This document shows positions 33,901 through 43,650 of a DNA stretch of 64,000 nucleotides, piece by piece (the stretch's first letter is position 1; each line of letters begins with the position of its first letter). The DNA is from Chitinophaga sp. H8. GTDB taxonomy: Bacteria; Bacteroidota; Bacteroidia; Chitinophagales; Chitinophagaceae. Location: the NCBI RefSeq assembly GCF_040567655.1, contig NZ_JBEXAC010000002.1, positions 2,294,001-2,358,000 of the forward strand. The letters are read 5' to 3'. The notes beneath the pieces are model-generated. The model was not told the origin of the DNA. It searched no databases and saw only the letters and a list, made by a program, of their open reading frames with translations. A program made the translations under genes and the position numbers.

Positions 33901-34655
33901 ATTTCCAATGCACTTTCTTTCATTACGACATCGAAATTATTATTAGCGCCGACTGCTATATCTAAAAGCTCATATCCAAGCATCCGAAGTTGTAGTACGG
34001 CGGAAGAGGAAACACCATCCAGCCTGAACCGTCCATCGGCATCTGTAGTTGTTCCCCTTTTTGTGCCTTTCAATAATACGGTAACACCAGGTAAGGGGCT
34101 TTGCGTAGAAGCCGCCCGCACCTGGCCGGTCAGCGTTATCGAATTTATACTAGAATCTCTCACTCCCCCGGAACGCTCCTGCTTACTTTCCTTTGGAACA
34201 GTATCCCTCCTCGTAAGGGATATAGTCTTCCCTGAAATCTGGTATTTTAGAGGTTGATCTTTAAGGGATAAGTCTAAAAAATCCACAAGCGGCATATTAT
34301 GTACCTGAACAGAAACCGGTTTTGCACCTGCCAGCAGTTTCCTGGTAGTGAATACTGTGTAGCCGGTCTGCTTTTCTATTTGGGAAACCACCCGTTCAAG
34401 GGAGATGTTTTTTCCTGACAAAGTAATGGTCTGCGCGGCTGTATGGGCTTGCACAGTCAATAAAGCAACCGTCAGTAGCAGGAAGGTTAGTTTCATCACA
34501 TTCATGATCAATTTTCGATTGGTGTGATGGGATCTCTCGTTGGTTGATCTCATCATTAACACCATTTTAGATTTGGTTGGATACCACCCTTGTCCGGCCG
34601 GCTTGGTTTTACCAGGCACAGCGAAAGGCTGGCTACAATACGCAGTTTTTTGCAT
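30999..34655 (-). CDS. SusC/RagA-family TonB-dependent receptor with STN domain
   Basis: The 1218-residue outer-membrane transporter starts with MQKTAYC; the two other SusC proteins in this window begin MQKT as well, which supports this start. A basic leader of about 50 residues precedes the signal peptide (MNVMKLTFLLLTVALL). The STN domain (about 75-130), a carboxypeptidase-regulatory-like domain (about 170-255), the TonB plug with LNTRGRSSLKSNYWPL-type text, and a C-terminal beta-barrel ending in an aromatic residue (LNVNF) follow. The STN domain indicates signalling to the FecR-sigma pair encoded just upstream, so uptake likely induces its own operon. Confidence 0.95.
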   Translation of the reverse strand: MQKTAYCSQPFAVPGKTKPAGQGWYPTKSKMVLMMRSTNERSHHTNRKLIMNVMKLTFLLLTVALLTVQAHTAAQTITLSGKNISLERVVSQIEKQTGYTVFTTRKLLAGAKPVSVQVHNMPLVDFLDLSLKDQPLKYQISGKTISLTRRDTVPKESKQERSGGVRDSSINSITLTGQVRAASTQSPLPGVTVLLKGTKRGTTTDADGRFRLDGVSSSAVLQLRMLGYELLDIAVGANNNFDVVMKESALEMEGVTILSTGFQDIPKERATGSFEFVNNKLVNRKVSTDFASRLHDIVPGISSYKETPRSRNTLLGVNIRGRSSLKSNYWPLVVLDGIPYEGDYNNINPNDIESMTILKDAAAASVWGAKSGNGVIVINTKKGRYNSGFNLSVNTNLTIESKPDLYSLSQMSASDYIDLELELYNLGRYEWSLDAYYSDKTPVIQLLKKFRDGEISQDKLDNGINRLRTIDGRDDFLKYVYRKAIKQQHNIQLSSGNDKMAYNLSIGFDDNKNKLVTSDYDRLTIRNALMLKPVKRLNMDFTMQYTSAKTRETAQEIEYNYLSNGYGTLPYLELADQQGNALAVHQATYGWDPIFRDTIAGGRLLNWEYKPLDELYATSFIAKERQIMLNATISYQLFPWLKSAAIYGYSFSNNQAERWEGIASYSMRSSLNWFASWDDKNVYWGIPVGDKLGIANKNNQNHNARLQFEVDKTIADKHQINALIGAELRENIYSGYNTLFWGYNKDNLSYADVDYTSLKPNLNGMNNSFIDHGSPLMEQLKNRYLSSFANVSYSYNRKYIVSGSARRDASNLFGVKPNNRAKPFWSAGLAWVISNEDFYQSNKVHSLKLRATYGYTGNVNNTTSAYPIMNRSGDLHTTTQLSYATIVSPPNPSLRWEKVSNLNLGTDFAAFDNRISGSIEYYIKNPKDLVYSTLLDPTTGFTNMNINGTSMQTKGWDISLNTVNIRSKTFQWSSHLIFSYSKTRITKAYVNNFLGKNYPAGVITPFAGMDAYSVLSFPSAGLDPATGAARGYVDGEVSMDYAAIYNGTTVYQMNNNGPKFAPYFGGFRNAFQYKNWELSFNIAYQLGHKFIRGNMFTGYNFVEYGIGSPDYAKRWRKPGDEATTDIPSFRYPADYYESMFYSNSSSLVESASQIKLRDIQFSLTLPMKTMGIKQARFYGYVNNLGTIWKATKAYTDPEYHYMVPADPLAFSLGLNVNF

Positions 34656-34772
34656 AAATTGCAGTTTGGCAGATTAAAAATTAAAGTTTCGAAACATGCT
34701 TTGGTTGAGTCTGTCACCTATTTTTACCGCTACGGGGCCTAATCCGTGGCGGTTTCTTTTATATATTAACAA

Positions 34773-35939
34773 CTATGGTGTTATAATAATACGTCTGCCA
34801 TCCTGTTCCACCCGGAAATGAAGATCAAAGTCGCGTAGCCATTTTAATAACACAGAAAGCGGTACATCCCGACCCATTTTACCCACAAACTCCACGTCCG
34901 GAATCCCTTTTTCATACACCACTTCAATATCATACCAGCGGGCCACCTGTCGCATTAACTCTTCCAACTGAACATCATTAAAATCAAACAATCCGTTTTT
35001 CCAGGCTATCGCCTTATCTATATCTGCATCTTTCTGTAGCCGCATACCTTCCTCGCCCTTTATACGTACCTGTTGGCCCGGATGTAGCAGCAGGCTGTTG
35101 TTTCCCTGCCGGACCCTCACCGCTCCTTCCAGCAACGTAGTGGTGAACTGCGGATCACTGGCATACGCATTCACATTAAAATGGGTGCCCAGCACTTCGA
35201 CAGCGGTTTTTTCATCTATTTGTACTTTAAAAGGTTGCCTTACATCTTTGGTCACCTCGAAGTAGGCCTCCCCAGTAATTTCCACCAGCCGCTCTTTACC
35301 GGTAAACACCGTAGGATACCGGAGCGAACTGGCGGCATTTAACCACACCATTGTGCCATCTGGTAATTTAACCTGAAACTGGCCTCCGCGTGGCGTGGTA
35401 AGCACATTATAGCTGACGGAAGCAGTACCTCCCTGCACATGGTATTGCAGTTGTCCGCCATTTTGCTGTACTATTGCACCGGCCTGCCGAATAACCTGGT
35501 GGCCGGCACTGTCTAAAGTAACCGTTGAGCCATCTGCCAACGTGAGAATGGCTTTGTTGCTGCCCGGTGCAATATCGGCAACGACTGTCACCGGCTGTTG
35601 AGACACACGGCGCGACATATAATAATCAGTAACTGTGCCCGCCAGTAATACAGCCACTGCAGCAGCCCAGCTCCACCGGCGTATAAAATGAACGCGATTC
35701 CCTACTGGTTTTGCATCTGACGCTCGCTGCAACCGAAGGTCCATATCTTCCAGCATGTAATCCGGCACTTCGACAGTCTCGTCCCAAGCTTTTTTCATCA
35801 GCTGTAACAATTCACCATCGTGCTTTTTCTCGGCTAGCAGTGCATTCCATCGCTGAAACTCCTCCTCACTCATATTGTTAGCAAGGAACTTGCGGTAGAG
35901 GTCAGGCAACTCATCATTATATTGTATATCGTTCTGCAT
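34773..35939 (-). CDS. FecR-family anti-sigma factor
   Basis: The 388-residue inner-membrane protein has a cytoplasmic N-terminal part that would bind the sigma factor and one membrane segment (WSWAAAVAVLLAGTVTDYYM, about 89-108). The periplasmic FecR domain contains LTTPRGGQFQVKLPDGT and VWLNAASSLRYPTVF, and a DUF4974-like C-terminal domain (about 315-385) follows. It should receive the signal from the STN domain of the SusC protein encoded 117 bp downstream and release the sigma factor. Its partner sigma gene lies 80 bp upstream. The proteins at 42373 and 48517 are close paralogues. Confidence 0.95.
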   Translation of the reverse strand: MQNDIQYNDELPDLYRKFLANNMSEEEFQRWNALLAEKKHDGELLQLMKKAWDETVEVPDYMLEDMDLRLQRASDAKPVGNRVHFIRRWSWAAAVAVLLAGTVTDYYMSRRVSQQPVTVVADIAPGSNKAILTLADGSTVTLDSAGHQVIRQAGAIVQQNGGQLQYHVQGGTASVSYNVLTTPRGGQFQVKLPDGTMVWLNAASSLRYPTVFTGKERLVEITGEAYFEVTKDVRQPFKVQIDEKTAVEVLGTHFNVNAYASDPQFTTTLLEGAVRVRQGNNSLLLHPGQQVRIKGEEGMRLQKDADIDKAIAWKNGLFDFNDVQLEELMRQVARWYDIEVVYEKGIPDVEFVGKMGRDVPLSVLLKWLRDFDLHFRVEQDGRRIIITP

Positions 35940-36019
35940 GAGCTATCGTAAAAATCAGCGGTTTTAACATGTATACACCGCACGGCATCAAAGGGAGTAG
36001 TCTGTTGAAAGAAATTTTT

Positions 36020-36622
36020 TCAGGAGAATTGGTAGCTACGTACCAAGGCGAATAACAATACCCCCAATTCGGCGTATTTTGTAATGAATTCCCGGATCAT
36101 TCTTGAAGCTTCTACCATGTGTTTTTTTACTGTTAATGGAGAAATGTTCAATTGTTCGGCAATAGCCGCCTGTGATAATCCTTCCTGACGATGAAGGCGG
36201 TAGATAATCTTTTTCTGTGGGGGCAATGCCTCGATCGCTCTTTGGTAGACCTCCGATAGTTCCTTTGCAATCAGGTTGGTTTCTGGGTTGTCGTGCATCT
36301 CCTGCATCAATGTCCAGGCATGCTTCATTTTCGCGCGGTCACGCCCGGCATCGCGCAGCATGTTTAAGATATGGTTGTGCGTAATGCGTACCAGGTAGCC
36401 TTCAAAGTTATCGTCAGGTCTTACTTGCGCCCTTTTCTCCCATAGCTTGATAAATACAGTCTGCAATACTTCACGAGCGATCTGATCGGATTTGGTATGC
36501 TTAAGTGCGAAAGCGAAGATTTTTCCCTGGAAGCGTACATAGAGAGAGCGGAAAGCAAGTTCATCTCCCTGCCCGAAACGGGTGAGCAGCTCCTTCTCAT
36601 TATGTAAGTTGTATTCAGGCAA
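36020..36622 (-). CDS. ECF sigma factor (sigma-70 family, Bacteroidetes type)
   Basis: The 200-residue protein has region 2 (about 20-90, with FRSLYVRFQGKIFAFALKHT) and region 4 (about 130-185, with EGLSQAAIAEQLNISPLTVKKHM as the helix-turn-helix). It lacks region 3, as usual for ECF factors. It should direct transcription of the downstream FecR-SusC-SusD-TlpA genes when released by the FecR protein. A terminator at 36799-36843 insulates it from the upstream operon, so its promoter lies within about 180 bp. Confidence 0.94.
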   Translation of the reverse strand: MPEYNLHNEKELLTRFGQGDELAFRSLYVRFQGKIFAFALKHTKSDQIAREVLQTVFIKLWEKRAQVRPDDNFEGYLVRITHNHILNMLRDAGRDRAKMKHAWTLMQEMHDNPETNLIAKELSEVYQRAIEALPPQKKIIYRLHRQEGLSQAAIAEQLNISPLTVKKHMVEASRMIREFITKYAELGVLLFALVRSYQFS

Positions 36623-36798
36623 AATGAATGTGCATTATGTCCCCTGTCTAAAATAGTTAAAAATTGACGACTGTTGATGGTTGACAATGGCTCATATAAC
36701 ATGCCCATTAATTTTCGCCAAGTTGCAATATTAATGAATTCTGATAAATGGAGTGAAAAATGAAATGAGGCGAGAGGACGAAACCAAACAGATATACA

Positions 36799-36843
36799 TA
36801 TAAATGAAGAAAGCTACCTATAAGGCAGCTTTCTTCATTTATA
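36799..36843 (-). terminator. 17-bp-stem terminator between the two reverse SusCD modules
   Basis: TATAAATGAAGAAAGCT at 36799-36815 is perfectly complementary to 36827-36843, with an 11-nt loop. It starts 12 bp after the end of the SusD-like gene of the second module. The A/T-rich outer stem supplies U-rich tails on both strands. Confidence 0.82.
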
Positions 36844-36854
36844 GCGGAATATTT

Positions 36855-38600
36855 TTACCAGGGTTTCCCTGTACCTTGAATCAACCACATCTTCGACCAT
36901 TGATCATCTACAGCCGGTTGCAGGTTTTGTATGGCGGCATTTACATTATCGCCGTTGAAATTCTTTTCATTGGCGCCATAAAAAAACCGCACGGGTATTT
37001 TCTCTCCCTGCGGGCCGCTAACAATATTTTTGCCCAGGTTGGGATAACCTGTCCTTCTCCAGTTAAACCAGGCTTCTACGGAAGTGAAATCTGCTACCCA
37101 CACCTGCTCCATGATGGGCAGTATTTTATCTGGTGCAGCTTTAAAAGCAGTGGCTGCATTGGTCAGAAAAGCATTCAGATCGAACGCTTCGATCTGATGG
37201 TTTTCGGGGTTATAGACTTTTTTATCGCCATCGGAAATACCATACTGGTTAAAGGAAGTGCTGATACCCTTTGTGTAATAATCAACTGCCGAGCCGGATA
37301 TCCATCCTCTTACCGCTGCTTCCGCCAGGGTGAGATTGACCTCGCTTGCAGAAATGAATACAACAGGCAGGTTGGCATTTGCATTATCTCTGAACATGTT
37401 TGCCAGGTAAGAAACAAATGGATTGGCTGCCCCCGCTGTATAAATAGCAGGATCCAATGTTTTAACCGTATTCACGGCAGCAGGTGTTTTTTTATTGTAG
37501 GTGTCGGGATTGGGCAGGGCTACTTTAAGGCCCACATACAGAGAAGTATCCACCCCCTCCTGGTAAGTCCTCAGGAAACGTTTTACTTTCCCATCGGTAT
37601 CTTTCATAATCACTTCATCAGCACCTGCATCCCTGATGATGGTTGGCACATCCACTGGTTTAAACCACACCGTCAGTCTTGGATCATGGCTATTCTTCAG
37701 GAAGTTAATGATTGGTGCGCCGGGTTTCAATCTATAATACACAGAGGGATCGGGTTGGTTAAAAGGACCCAATGGCCAGCTATCCAAAGCAGAAGTGCCT
37801 GGAAAATATACAGCTGCGTTATCGCTGCTGTTTACGATAAGCGGATAATTAGCCGGGTCTGCAACGATCTTCTTAAACTCTGACTTTACATCAACGCCTA
37901 TTGCCTGCATGTCGTTTGTTTTTTCGGATAACCGCATCAGGAATCTGATATGCAGAGAATTGGCAAAGGCCCTCCATTTCTGTACATTTCCCTTAAACAA
38001 AATATCAGCCGATTGGGTGAAAGTAGTTACGGAAGTGGCCTTCTTTAAAGTAGTGTTAGCCATTTCCAAATCATTCAATATACCCTTGAATACATCCTGC
38101 TGCTTGTCAAAAGCAGGTTTCAACACACCTTCAGTTCCTCTCATCGCTTCGCTGAAGGGAATATCTCCCCAGCTCGAAGTATAATATCCGAACCAGTAAG
38201 ATTTCATGATAAGCGCAATGCCCCGAAAAAAAGCAGAATCCGCTGTTCCCGCCGCGCGCTTTTCCAGATAGGCCGAATTGGACAGGGCCAGATAAAACTG
38301 CCGGTATGCCCAGTCGCCCGACTTCCAGCCGAATGTGTTCGTGATGGCAATTCCTGAAAAATCCTGCTGAACATATTGCATTGCCGCCGGAAGCACACAC
38401 TGGGTGGTATTTCCTGCAAACTCTGTCAGCGCCATGGTCATGGCAGAGCTCGAAATAACCTGGCTCATGATAAATGCCGGATTTACCTGCTCCGCCAATA
38501 ATGTGTTAGGATTTATATTGGTATCTGTCAGGGTTTTTCCGCAACCTGAAAGGATGAATAAGAAAAGAACCCCTTTATAAAATAGATGTAGTGATTTCAT
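36855..38600 (-). CDS. SusD/RagB-family lipoprotein (SusD-like_2 type)
   Basis: The 581-residue lipoprotein has the lipid cysteine at 20 (ILSGC). The opening TNINPNTLLAEQVNPAFIM and ETLTDxNxNPN-like text are characteristic of the SusD-like_2 group, which is longer than the classical SusD and often paired with SusC proteins for peptides or other non-starch ligands. It lies 12 bp after its SusC partner gene in the same reverse operon. The C-terminus ends in a Trp-rich stretch (NVNAAIQNLQPAVDDQW). The ligand is unknown. Confidence 0.9.
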   Translation of the reverse strand: MKSLHLFYKGVLFLFILSGCGKTLTDTNINPNTLLAEQVNPAFIMSQVISSSAMTMALTEFAGNTTQCVLPAAMQYVQQDFSGIAITNTFGWKSGDWAYRQFYLALSNSAYLEKRAAGTADSAFFRGIALIMKSYWFGYYTSSWGDIPFSEAMRGTEGVLKPAFDKQQDVFKGILNDLEMANTTLKKATSVTTFTQSADILFKGNVQKWRAFANSLHIRFLMRLSEKTNDMQAIGVDVKSEFKKIVADPANYPLIVNSSDNAAVYFPGTSALDSWPLGPFNQPDPSVYYRLKPGAPIINFLKNSHDPRLTVWFKPVDVPTIIRDAGADEVIMKDTDGKVKRFLRTYQEGVDTSLYVGLKVALPNPDTYNKKTPAAVNTVKTLDPAIYTAGAANPFVSYLANMFRDNANANLPVVFISASEVNLTLAEAAVRGWISGSAVDYYTKGISTSFNQYGISDGDKKVYNPENHQIEAFDLNAFLTNAATAFKAAPDKILPIMEQVWVADFTSVEAWFNWRRTGYPNLGKNIVSGPQGEKIPVRFFYGANEKNFNGDNVNAAIQNLQPAVDDQWSKMWLIQGTGKPW

Positions 38601-38612
38601 TGGTTGATAGTT

Positions 38613-41600
38613 CTAGAATTGAACATTTAGTTTAAGACCCATTACCGCTGTCCATGGCGCCATGTTTGCGCGATCATACCCCAGTTCATAAGGAGCTCCC
38701 GGATCTGTTTTGAAATAACCGGCAGACTCAGGGTCAATATTATTTTTGGCTTTGGTCCATAAGATCAGGTTTCTCATGAAAAGGGAAAGCGATAACGCCT
38801 GTGCTTTTATATGGTTTGCCATTGCAGGGGAAAAATTATAGGCAACGGCCAGCTCTCTCAGTTTTAAAAAAGAAGCATCGTACATCCAGGTTTGGACACC
38901 CTGATCCCAATATCCGGAGCCGCCGGCTATATTATCGGCAGCAAAATATTTGGTACCTGCACCACCGAAATTCTCGATGTACCCGCCGTTACCATCGGAG
39001 CGGACACCTGGGAAAAACGCACCGTTGGAAAGCCCTGTACTGGCCAGGGGGAATCCACCCAGGGCCTCTGTTCTTCCACCTACCCACGTAAGACCATTGG
39101 CGCCATTATATCTTGTCGGATTGTTTTTAATTTCCTGGGCCAACTGATCTTTGTTGCCATTGAAAGAATTATTGCTGAGGATTCCGGTAAATGTGCTTGA
39201 ACCATCGCCTTTGTACCAGCTTTCCTGACGTCCATCCCTGGTCATGCGCAGCATACTTTCAGAATAATAATTACCTCCTTGTCTCCAGTCGAAGCTGGCA
39301 GAAACGGTAAACCTTTTATATGAAACGTTTGTCTGAAACCCTACTGTGAAATCATTGATGACATTTCCTATTTTCTTCAGCACGGGCTCGCGCTGAACAT
39401 ATCCGTTCCCATCCAGTAATGGCCAACCCTGGTAAGGTCCATCTGCAACACGAACTACATCATTTCCCCAAACATCCCCTATATTATCACCCACCTTGGT
39501 CTGGTTGTATGCATTCTGAGCGGCCCAGAACTGAAATACTGATATCCCTTCAGGAAGGGCCTTTAGCTTGCTGCGGTCCCTGGTGTAAACAAAATTAACA
39601 TCCCAGGTAAGCGCGCTGGTTTTCACAGGCACGCCATGAAGCACGATCTCTACGCCACTATTGCTCACGATACCTGCATTGACACTTGCTAAAGTGTACC
39701 CCGTTGTAGCAGGGGTACTTATACTCATGATCTGGTCTTTGTCGTCAACCTTGTAGTAGGTAATATTAAACCCTAACCGGTTATTAAACAGCGATAAGTC
39801 AACCCCGGCTTCGGAAGAGACAATGCTTTCAGGTTTTAAGTTGTTGTTTGCCATCGTTGTTTGCAGGGAATAAATAGTGGTTGTACCCCAGGTGGATTTG
39901 ACAAGTGTCTGAGATTGTTGGTAAGGATTGGTATCCTTTCCCACTTGCGCCCAACCGCCACGGAGCTTGAACAACGATACAAAGGAAGGCAATTGAAGTA
40001 TATCAGACATAATGAAGCTCAGCGAGGCTGATGGATAAAAATAGGACCTGTTATTTTCCGGCAGCGTACTGGACCAGTCATTTCTGCTGGTCAGATCGAG
40101 GTAAACCACTTTTTTATAATCCAGTGAGGCCATGCCATACAAGCTGTTGATCCTTTTTTTATAGAAAGAATTGCCAAAATTTAAGAAACCCTTGTCTACG
40201 TTGCCCGACGTATATAATCCCGGCAACACCAGGTTCTGGCCTCCTATGGAAGAACTGGCGCCATGCTGATACATTAAGTTACCGCCACCGGATAGATTCA
40301 GGGAAAAATCACCGAATCCTTTTTTATAAGTCAGCAGAAAATCCGCATTTGTTTCCTGGCTATTGCTGGAAGCATAATTATAACTTCCCTGGCGGTTTCG
40401 TACTTCTGACCAGCCGTGCTGGGATTGTGTGGTGTAGGTTTGACTAAACGTACCTATGCGTGCCATCAGGCTTAATTGCGGGGTAATAGTCCAGTCAAAT
40501 TTGATATTCCCGTAAGGATTTATTTTCTCGAATTTATTTACGTTCACATAAGCTGTGAACCAGGGGTTATTGAAATGATCGTCCCATACATTTTGTTGTA
40601 TGCCGTCTACTTTCCAATAATTCTTAACATCGTTAATGTTAATATAATTAGGCATGAAATAAATATCTTCAAACGGATAGTTATCCCAGCTCTGTGACCT
40701 GAAGTTGTCTGACCCTGAAATTAAGTAATTAATATTAGTGCTTACTTTTACTTTCTTGGTGATGTTGTACGATCCGGAAAAAGAGATGGCATCCTTTTTC
40801 AGTTCCACGCCAGGGTAAGTACCATTTGCCCGGGTATCGGTCATAGACAAACTAAAATTACCCTTTTCATTGGCCCCCCGAACACTCACATCATTAATAA
40901 AGCTGTTACCCGTTTGTGTAAAATTCTTTACGTTATCAGGATAAGCCTTTAAGGGAACTGCCTGCCCATTGGAATTCCATTGGATGGCAGGTGTTCCCAT
41001 GGCGGGGCCCCACCATCCTGTTTGTGCGGCATCAAATGCGCCATTGCTACCATTGGCGAACTGATTCTGCTGCTTCACGAAGTGATAGGGGATGCTTGCA
41101 GCATAGGAAGAATTTACAGTAACGCCTATTCCTTTTTTTATACTCGCTCCATTTTTAGTGGTCACCAGCAATACGCCACTTCCGGCACGGGATCCATAGA
41201 GTGCTGCTGCGCTGGGACCTTTTAAAACGGTAACGCTCTCAATGTTATCGGCGCTGAGGTTGGATAATACCCCAGCATCGTTGCCGGTGGGCAAACCATC
41301 TACGACAATAAGCGGCGCATCATTTCCTGAAAGCGATTTTATTCCACGGATAACGACTTGAGGATCACTGTTGATATCCATACTTGGATTGCTGATCTTA
41401 AGACCGGCTACTTTGCCGGTGAGTGCATTCACGACATTTTCCTGCGGCACCTTAGCCATTTGATCGCTTTTTACTTCACCTACCGCATATCCAAGCGATC
41501 TTTTCTGCCTTCCGATTCCGAGGGCAGTCACTACAATTCCACTCAGTTCCTTATCCCGGGGCTTAAGCTCTACAATAAGCGGGTCGTTATTTTTAATTAC

Positions 41601-42194
41601 AACCTCTCTGGATTCGAAACCAATAAAAGTGAAAACAAGTGTTTCGCCGATGGCGGCCCTTATTTTAAAATTCCCTGCCTCATCCGTAACCGTTCTGGAG
41701 TTTCCACCCTTTACTGTCACAGATGCTCTGCCGAGCGACAAGCCATCGGCAGAAAAAACTTTACCAGTAATAGAGGTATCCGCAATATGCTGGTCCGGAA
41801 TAATGCTCTTTAACGCAGACTGGCCATCGGTTTTATGATAAAGCATTATAGTCTTGTCTTCGTTGGTGAAGCTTAAAGACTGGTTTTTGAGAATGATTTC
41901 CAGGAAATCATCCAACGGCATATCATGTGCGGAGACCGATACAGGAACCGTACCTTTCAGGTCTGAAGTATTATAAAAAACAACGTGGCCGGTTTGCTTT
42001 TTTATAACAGAGAAAATCTTTTTAAGTGCCACATTTTTACCGGAAAAGGTGATGTTTTGAGAAACGGCACTAGCGTGTGCATTCAGTAGCGCAGCGAATA
42101 GTAAAATAAAAGCTAGCTTCATCACTAACAGTGTTTTGGTAAGATACCGGGATCTCCACCAGGTAGCCTGGTGCTCATGAACAGTTTTTTGCAT
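38613..42194 (-). CDS. SusC/RagA-family TonB-dependent receptor with STN domain
   Basis: Starting at 42194 gives MQKTVHEHQA, matching the MQKT N-termini of the other SusC proteins here; an ATG 28 codons further up is less likely. The protein has 1193 residues: a short basic leader, a signal peptide (LAFILLFAALLNAHASA), an STN domain, a carboxypeptidase-like domain (ADTSITGKVFSADGLSLGRA), a plug with GSRAGSGVLLVTTKNG, and a barrel ending MGLKLNVQF. With the FecR and sigma genes upstream it should form a trans-envelope regulatory loop. The partner lipoprotein is encoded 12 bp downstream. Confidence 0.94.
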   Translation of the reverse strand: MQKTVHEHQATWWRSRYLTKTLLVMKLAFILLFAALLNAHASAVSQNITFSGKNVALKKIFSVIKKQTGHVVFYNTSDLKGTVPVSVSAHDMPLDDFLEIILKNQSLSFTNEDKTIMLYHKTDGQSALKSIIPDQHIADTSITGKVFSADGLSLGRASVTVKGGNSRTVTDEAGNFKIRAAIGETLVFTFIGFESREVVIKNNDPLIVELKPRDKELSGIVVTALGIGRQKRSLGYAVGEVKSDQMAKVPQENVVNALTGKVAGLKISNPSMDINSDPQVVIRGIKSLSGNDAPLIVVDGLPTGNDAGVLSNLSADNIESVTVLKGPSAAALYGSRAGSGVLLVTTKNGASIKKGIGVTVNSSYAASIPYHFVKQQNQFANGSNGAFDAAQTGWWGPAMGTPAIQWNSNGQAVPLKAYPDNVKNFTQTGNSFINDVSVRGANEKGNFSLSMTDTRANGTYPGVELKKDAISFSGSYNITKKVKVSTNINYLISGSDNFRSQSWDNYPFEDIYFMPNYININDVKNYWKVDGIQQNVWDDHFNNPWFTAYVNVNKFEKINPYGNIKFDWTITPQLSLMARIGTFSQTYTTQSQHGWSEVRNRQGSYNYASSNSQETNADFLLTYKKGFGDFSLNLSGGGNLMYQHGASSSIGGQNLVLPGLYTSGNVDKGFLNFGNSFYKKRINSLYGMASLDYKKVVYLDLTSRNDWSSTLPENNRSYFYPSASLSFIMSDILQLPSFVSLFKLRGGWAQVGKDTNPYQQSQTLVKSTWGTTTIYSLQTTMANNNLKPESIVSSEAGVDLSLFNNRLGFNITYYKVDDKDQIMSISTPATTGYTLASVNAGIVSNSGVEIVLHGVPVKTSALTWDVNFVYTRDRSKLKALPEGISVFQFWAAQNAYNQTKVGDNIGDVWGNDVVRVADGPYQGWPLLDGNGYVQREPVLKKIGNVINDFTVGFQTNVSYKRFTVSASFDWRQGGNYYSESMLRMTRDGRQESWYKGDGSSTFTGILSNNSFNGNKDQLAQEIKNNPTRYNGANGLTWVGGRTEALGGFPLASTGLSNGAFFPGVRSDGNGGYIENFGGAGTKYFAADNIAGGSGYWDQGVQTWMYDASFLKLRELAVAYNFSPAMANHIKAQALSLSLFMRNLILWTKAKNNIDPESAGYFKTDPGAPYELGYDRANMAPWTAVMGLKLNVQF

Positions 42195-42372
42195 AAATTG
42201 CACTAGTTTGGTTGATGACGAATGTTGTGAAAGACGGGATTCTTTCAACCGAATGTCTTGCCGGAAGTGCTTCACCATTTCCGGCTTTTTTTTCAGTTGA
42301 TCAGTAAAAAATTACAGTTTCTTCATTCACATGGTTAAGGATTTTTAATGATAAACAAGTATACTTAGCCGG

Positions 42373-43590
42373 TCAGGGCATTACGACCAACCGCCGGCCC
42401 TCTTCTATACGGAAATGGACGCCTGCTTTTTTTAATCCGTCAAGCAGTCTGGCCAGACTTACATTTTTGCTGACCTCTCCACCAAAATTCATCTCCGGAA
42501 TACCTTTTTCATATACCACCTCAATGTTGTACCACCTTGCCACCTGGTGCATCACTTCCTGCAGGCTGGCATTTTCAAAATTGAACAGTCCATTTTTCCA
42601 GGCCATGATCTTTTCAACGTCAACATCGCTGACCACTTTTGTTTTTTCGGATGGCCTGATCTGTGCTTGCTGGCCTGGGTTGAGGGTTACCGCCTTTTCG
42701 TTTGTATTCAGCGGAAGCACCCGCACACCACCTTCCAGCAGTGTTGTACTCAGTTTATTTTCTTCTGTATAGGCATTTATGTTAAAGCTGGTTCCCAGCA
42801 CTTCAATTTCTACCCGGTCCTTCACACTTACCCGGAAAGGCATTTCCGCATTCTTCGCCACTTCAAAGTAGGCTTCGCCTGTAAGCTCCACCCTGCGTTC
42901 TTTTCCTTTAAAAGCAGTAGGATACCGTAAAGAGGACGCTGCATTAAGCCATACCATGGAGCCATCTGGCAACTGCAACTTGAAATTACCGCCACGTGGT
43001 GTAACCAGATTATTATAACTAACGGCTGTGTTACCATCCTGTGCATCATATACCAACTGGCCGCCCGATTGCTTGATGGTGGTGGCACCCTGTCTGATCG
43101 TCTGGTTACCTGCACTATCCAGTGTAATAGAAGAACCGTCGGCCAGGTTAAGAATGGCTTTGTTGGTACCGGGGGGAATATCTGTAGCCAGGTAACCGGC
43201 GTCTTTTATAGGTGTATGCTCCCTGTTATGTTGCCACCAGAAATAAATGCCGGCTGAAAATAATACCATAATGGATGCAGCCGCCCAGCCCCATCTACGC
43301 AGAAAATGCAAACGGTGTGTGGGGGCAGGTGATGTTGCCTGCAACGGAAGCGGCTTGTCTGTTTGGGTAGCCCGTTGCAATAAGGGCAGCAGGGTTTCGT
43401 CCCTGACATCCGCCCTGTATAGATCTTCTGTCAGGGTTTCCAATGCGGCTATCATCTCGGCAGAGTGCTCCTCATCCTGCAACAACGCATAAAATTCCTG
43501 TTGCTCTTGAGGGCTCAACTGGCCTGCTATAAATTTCGAGACTAAGTGATATGTTTTTTGTTGATCCATGTTCCTCTTATAAGGATGCAC
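42373..43590 (-). CDS. FecR-family anti-sigma factor
   Basis: The 405-residue protein has the same order of parts as the protein at 34773: an N-terminal cytoplasmic region, a membrane segment after HFLRRWGWAAAS, the FecR domain (LVTPRGGNFKLQLPDGS, LTGEAYFEV), and a DUF4974-like C-terminus. The start at 43590 (MHPYKRNMDQQ) could equally be the ATG seven codons later (MDQQKTYHL), which resembles paralogue N-termini more closely. It is encoded 60 bp after its sigma factor and upstream of its SusC gene. Confidence 0.94.
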   Translation of the reverse strand: MHPYKRNMDQQKTYHLVSKFIAGQLSPQEQQEFYALLQDEEHSAEMIAALETLTEDLYRADVRDETLLPLLQRATQTDKPLPLQATSPAPTHRLHFLRRWGWAAASIMVLFSAGIYFWWQHNREHTPIKDAGYLATDIPPGTNKAILNLADGSSITLDSAGNQTIRQGATTIKQSGGQLVYDAQDGNTAVSYNNLVTPRGGNFKLQLPDGSMVWLNAASSLRYPTAFKGKERRVELTGEAYFEVAKNAEMPFRVSVKDRVEIEVLGTSFNINAYTEENKLSTTLLEGGVRVLPLNTNEKAVTLNPGQQAQIRPSEKTKVVSDVDVEKIMAWKNGLFNFENASLQEVMHQVARWYNIEVVYEKGIPEMNFGGEVSKNVSLARLLDGLKKAGVHFRIEEGRRLVVMP

Positions 43591-43650
43591 CTGATAGCAG
43601 CATTGTCATGCCTGGTAGCCATATTTTTTTAAAAAAAGTGGAAAACCGGC

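Noticed and set aside
36804..37883. A 359-codon forward reading frame opposite the SusD-like_2 gene
   Set aside because: It runs antisense inside a well-supported SusD gene, begins within the terminator stem, and its protein has no recognisable domain and an unnatural Cys/Ile-rich composition.
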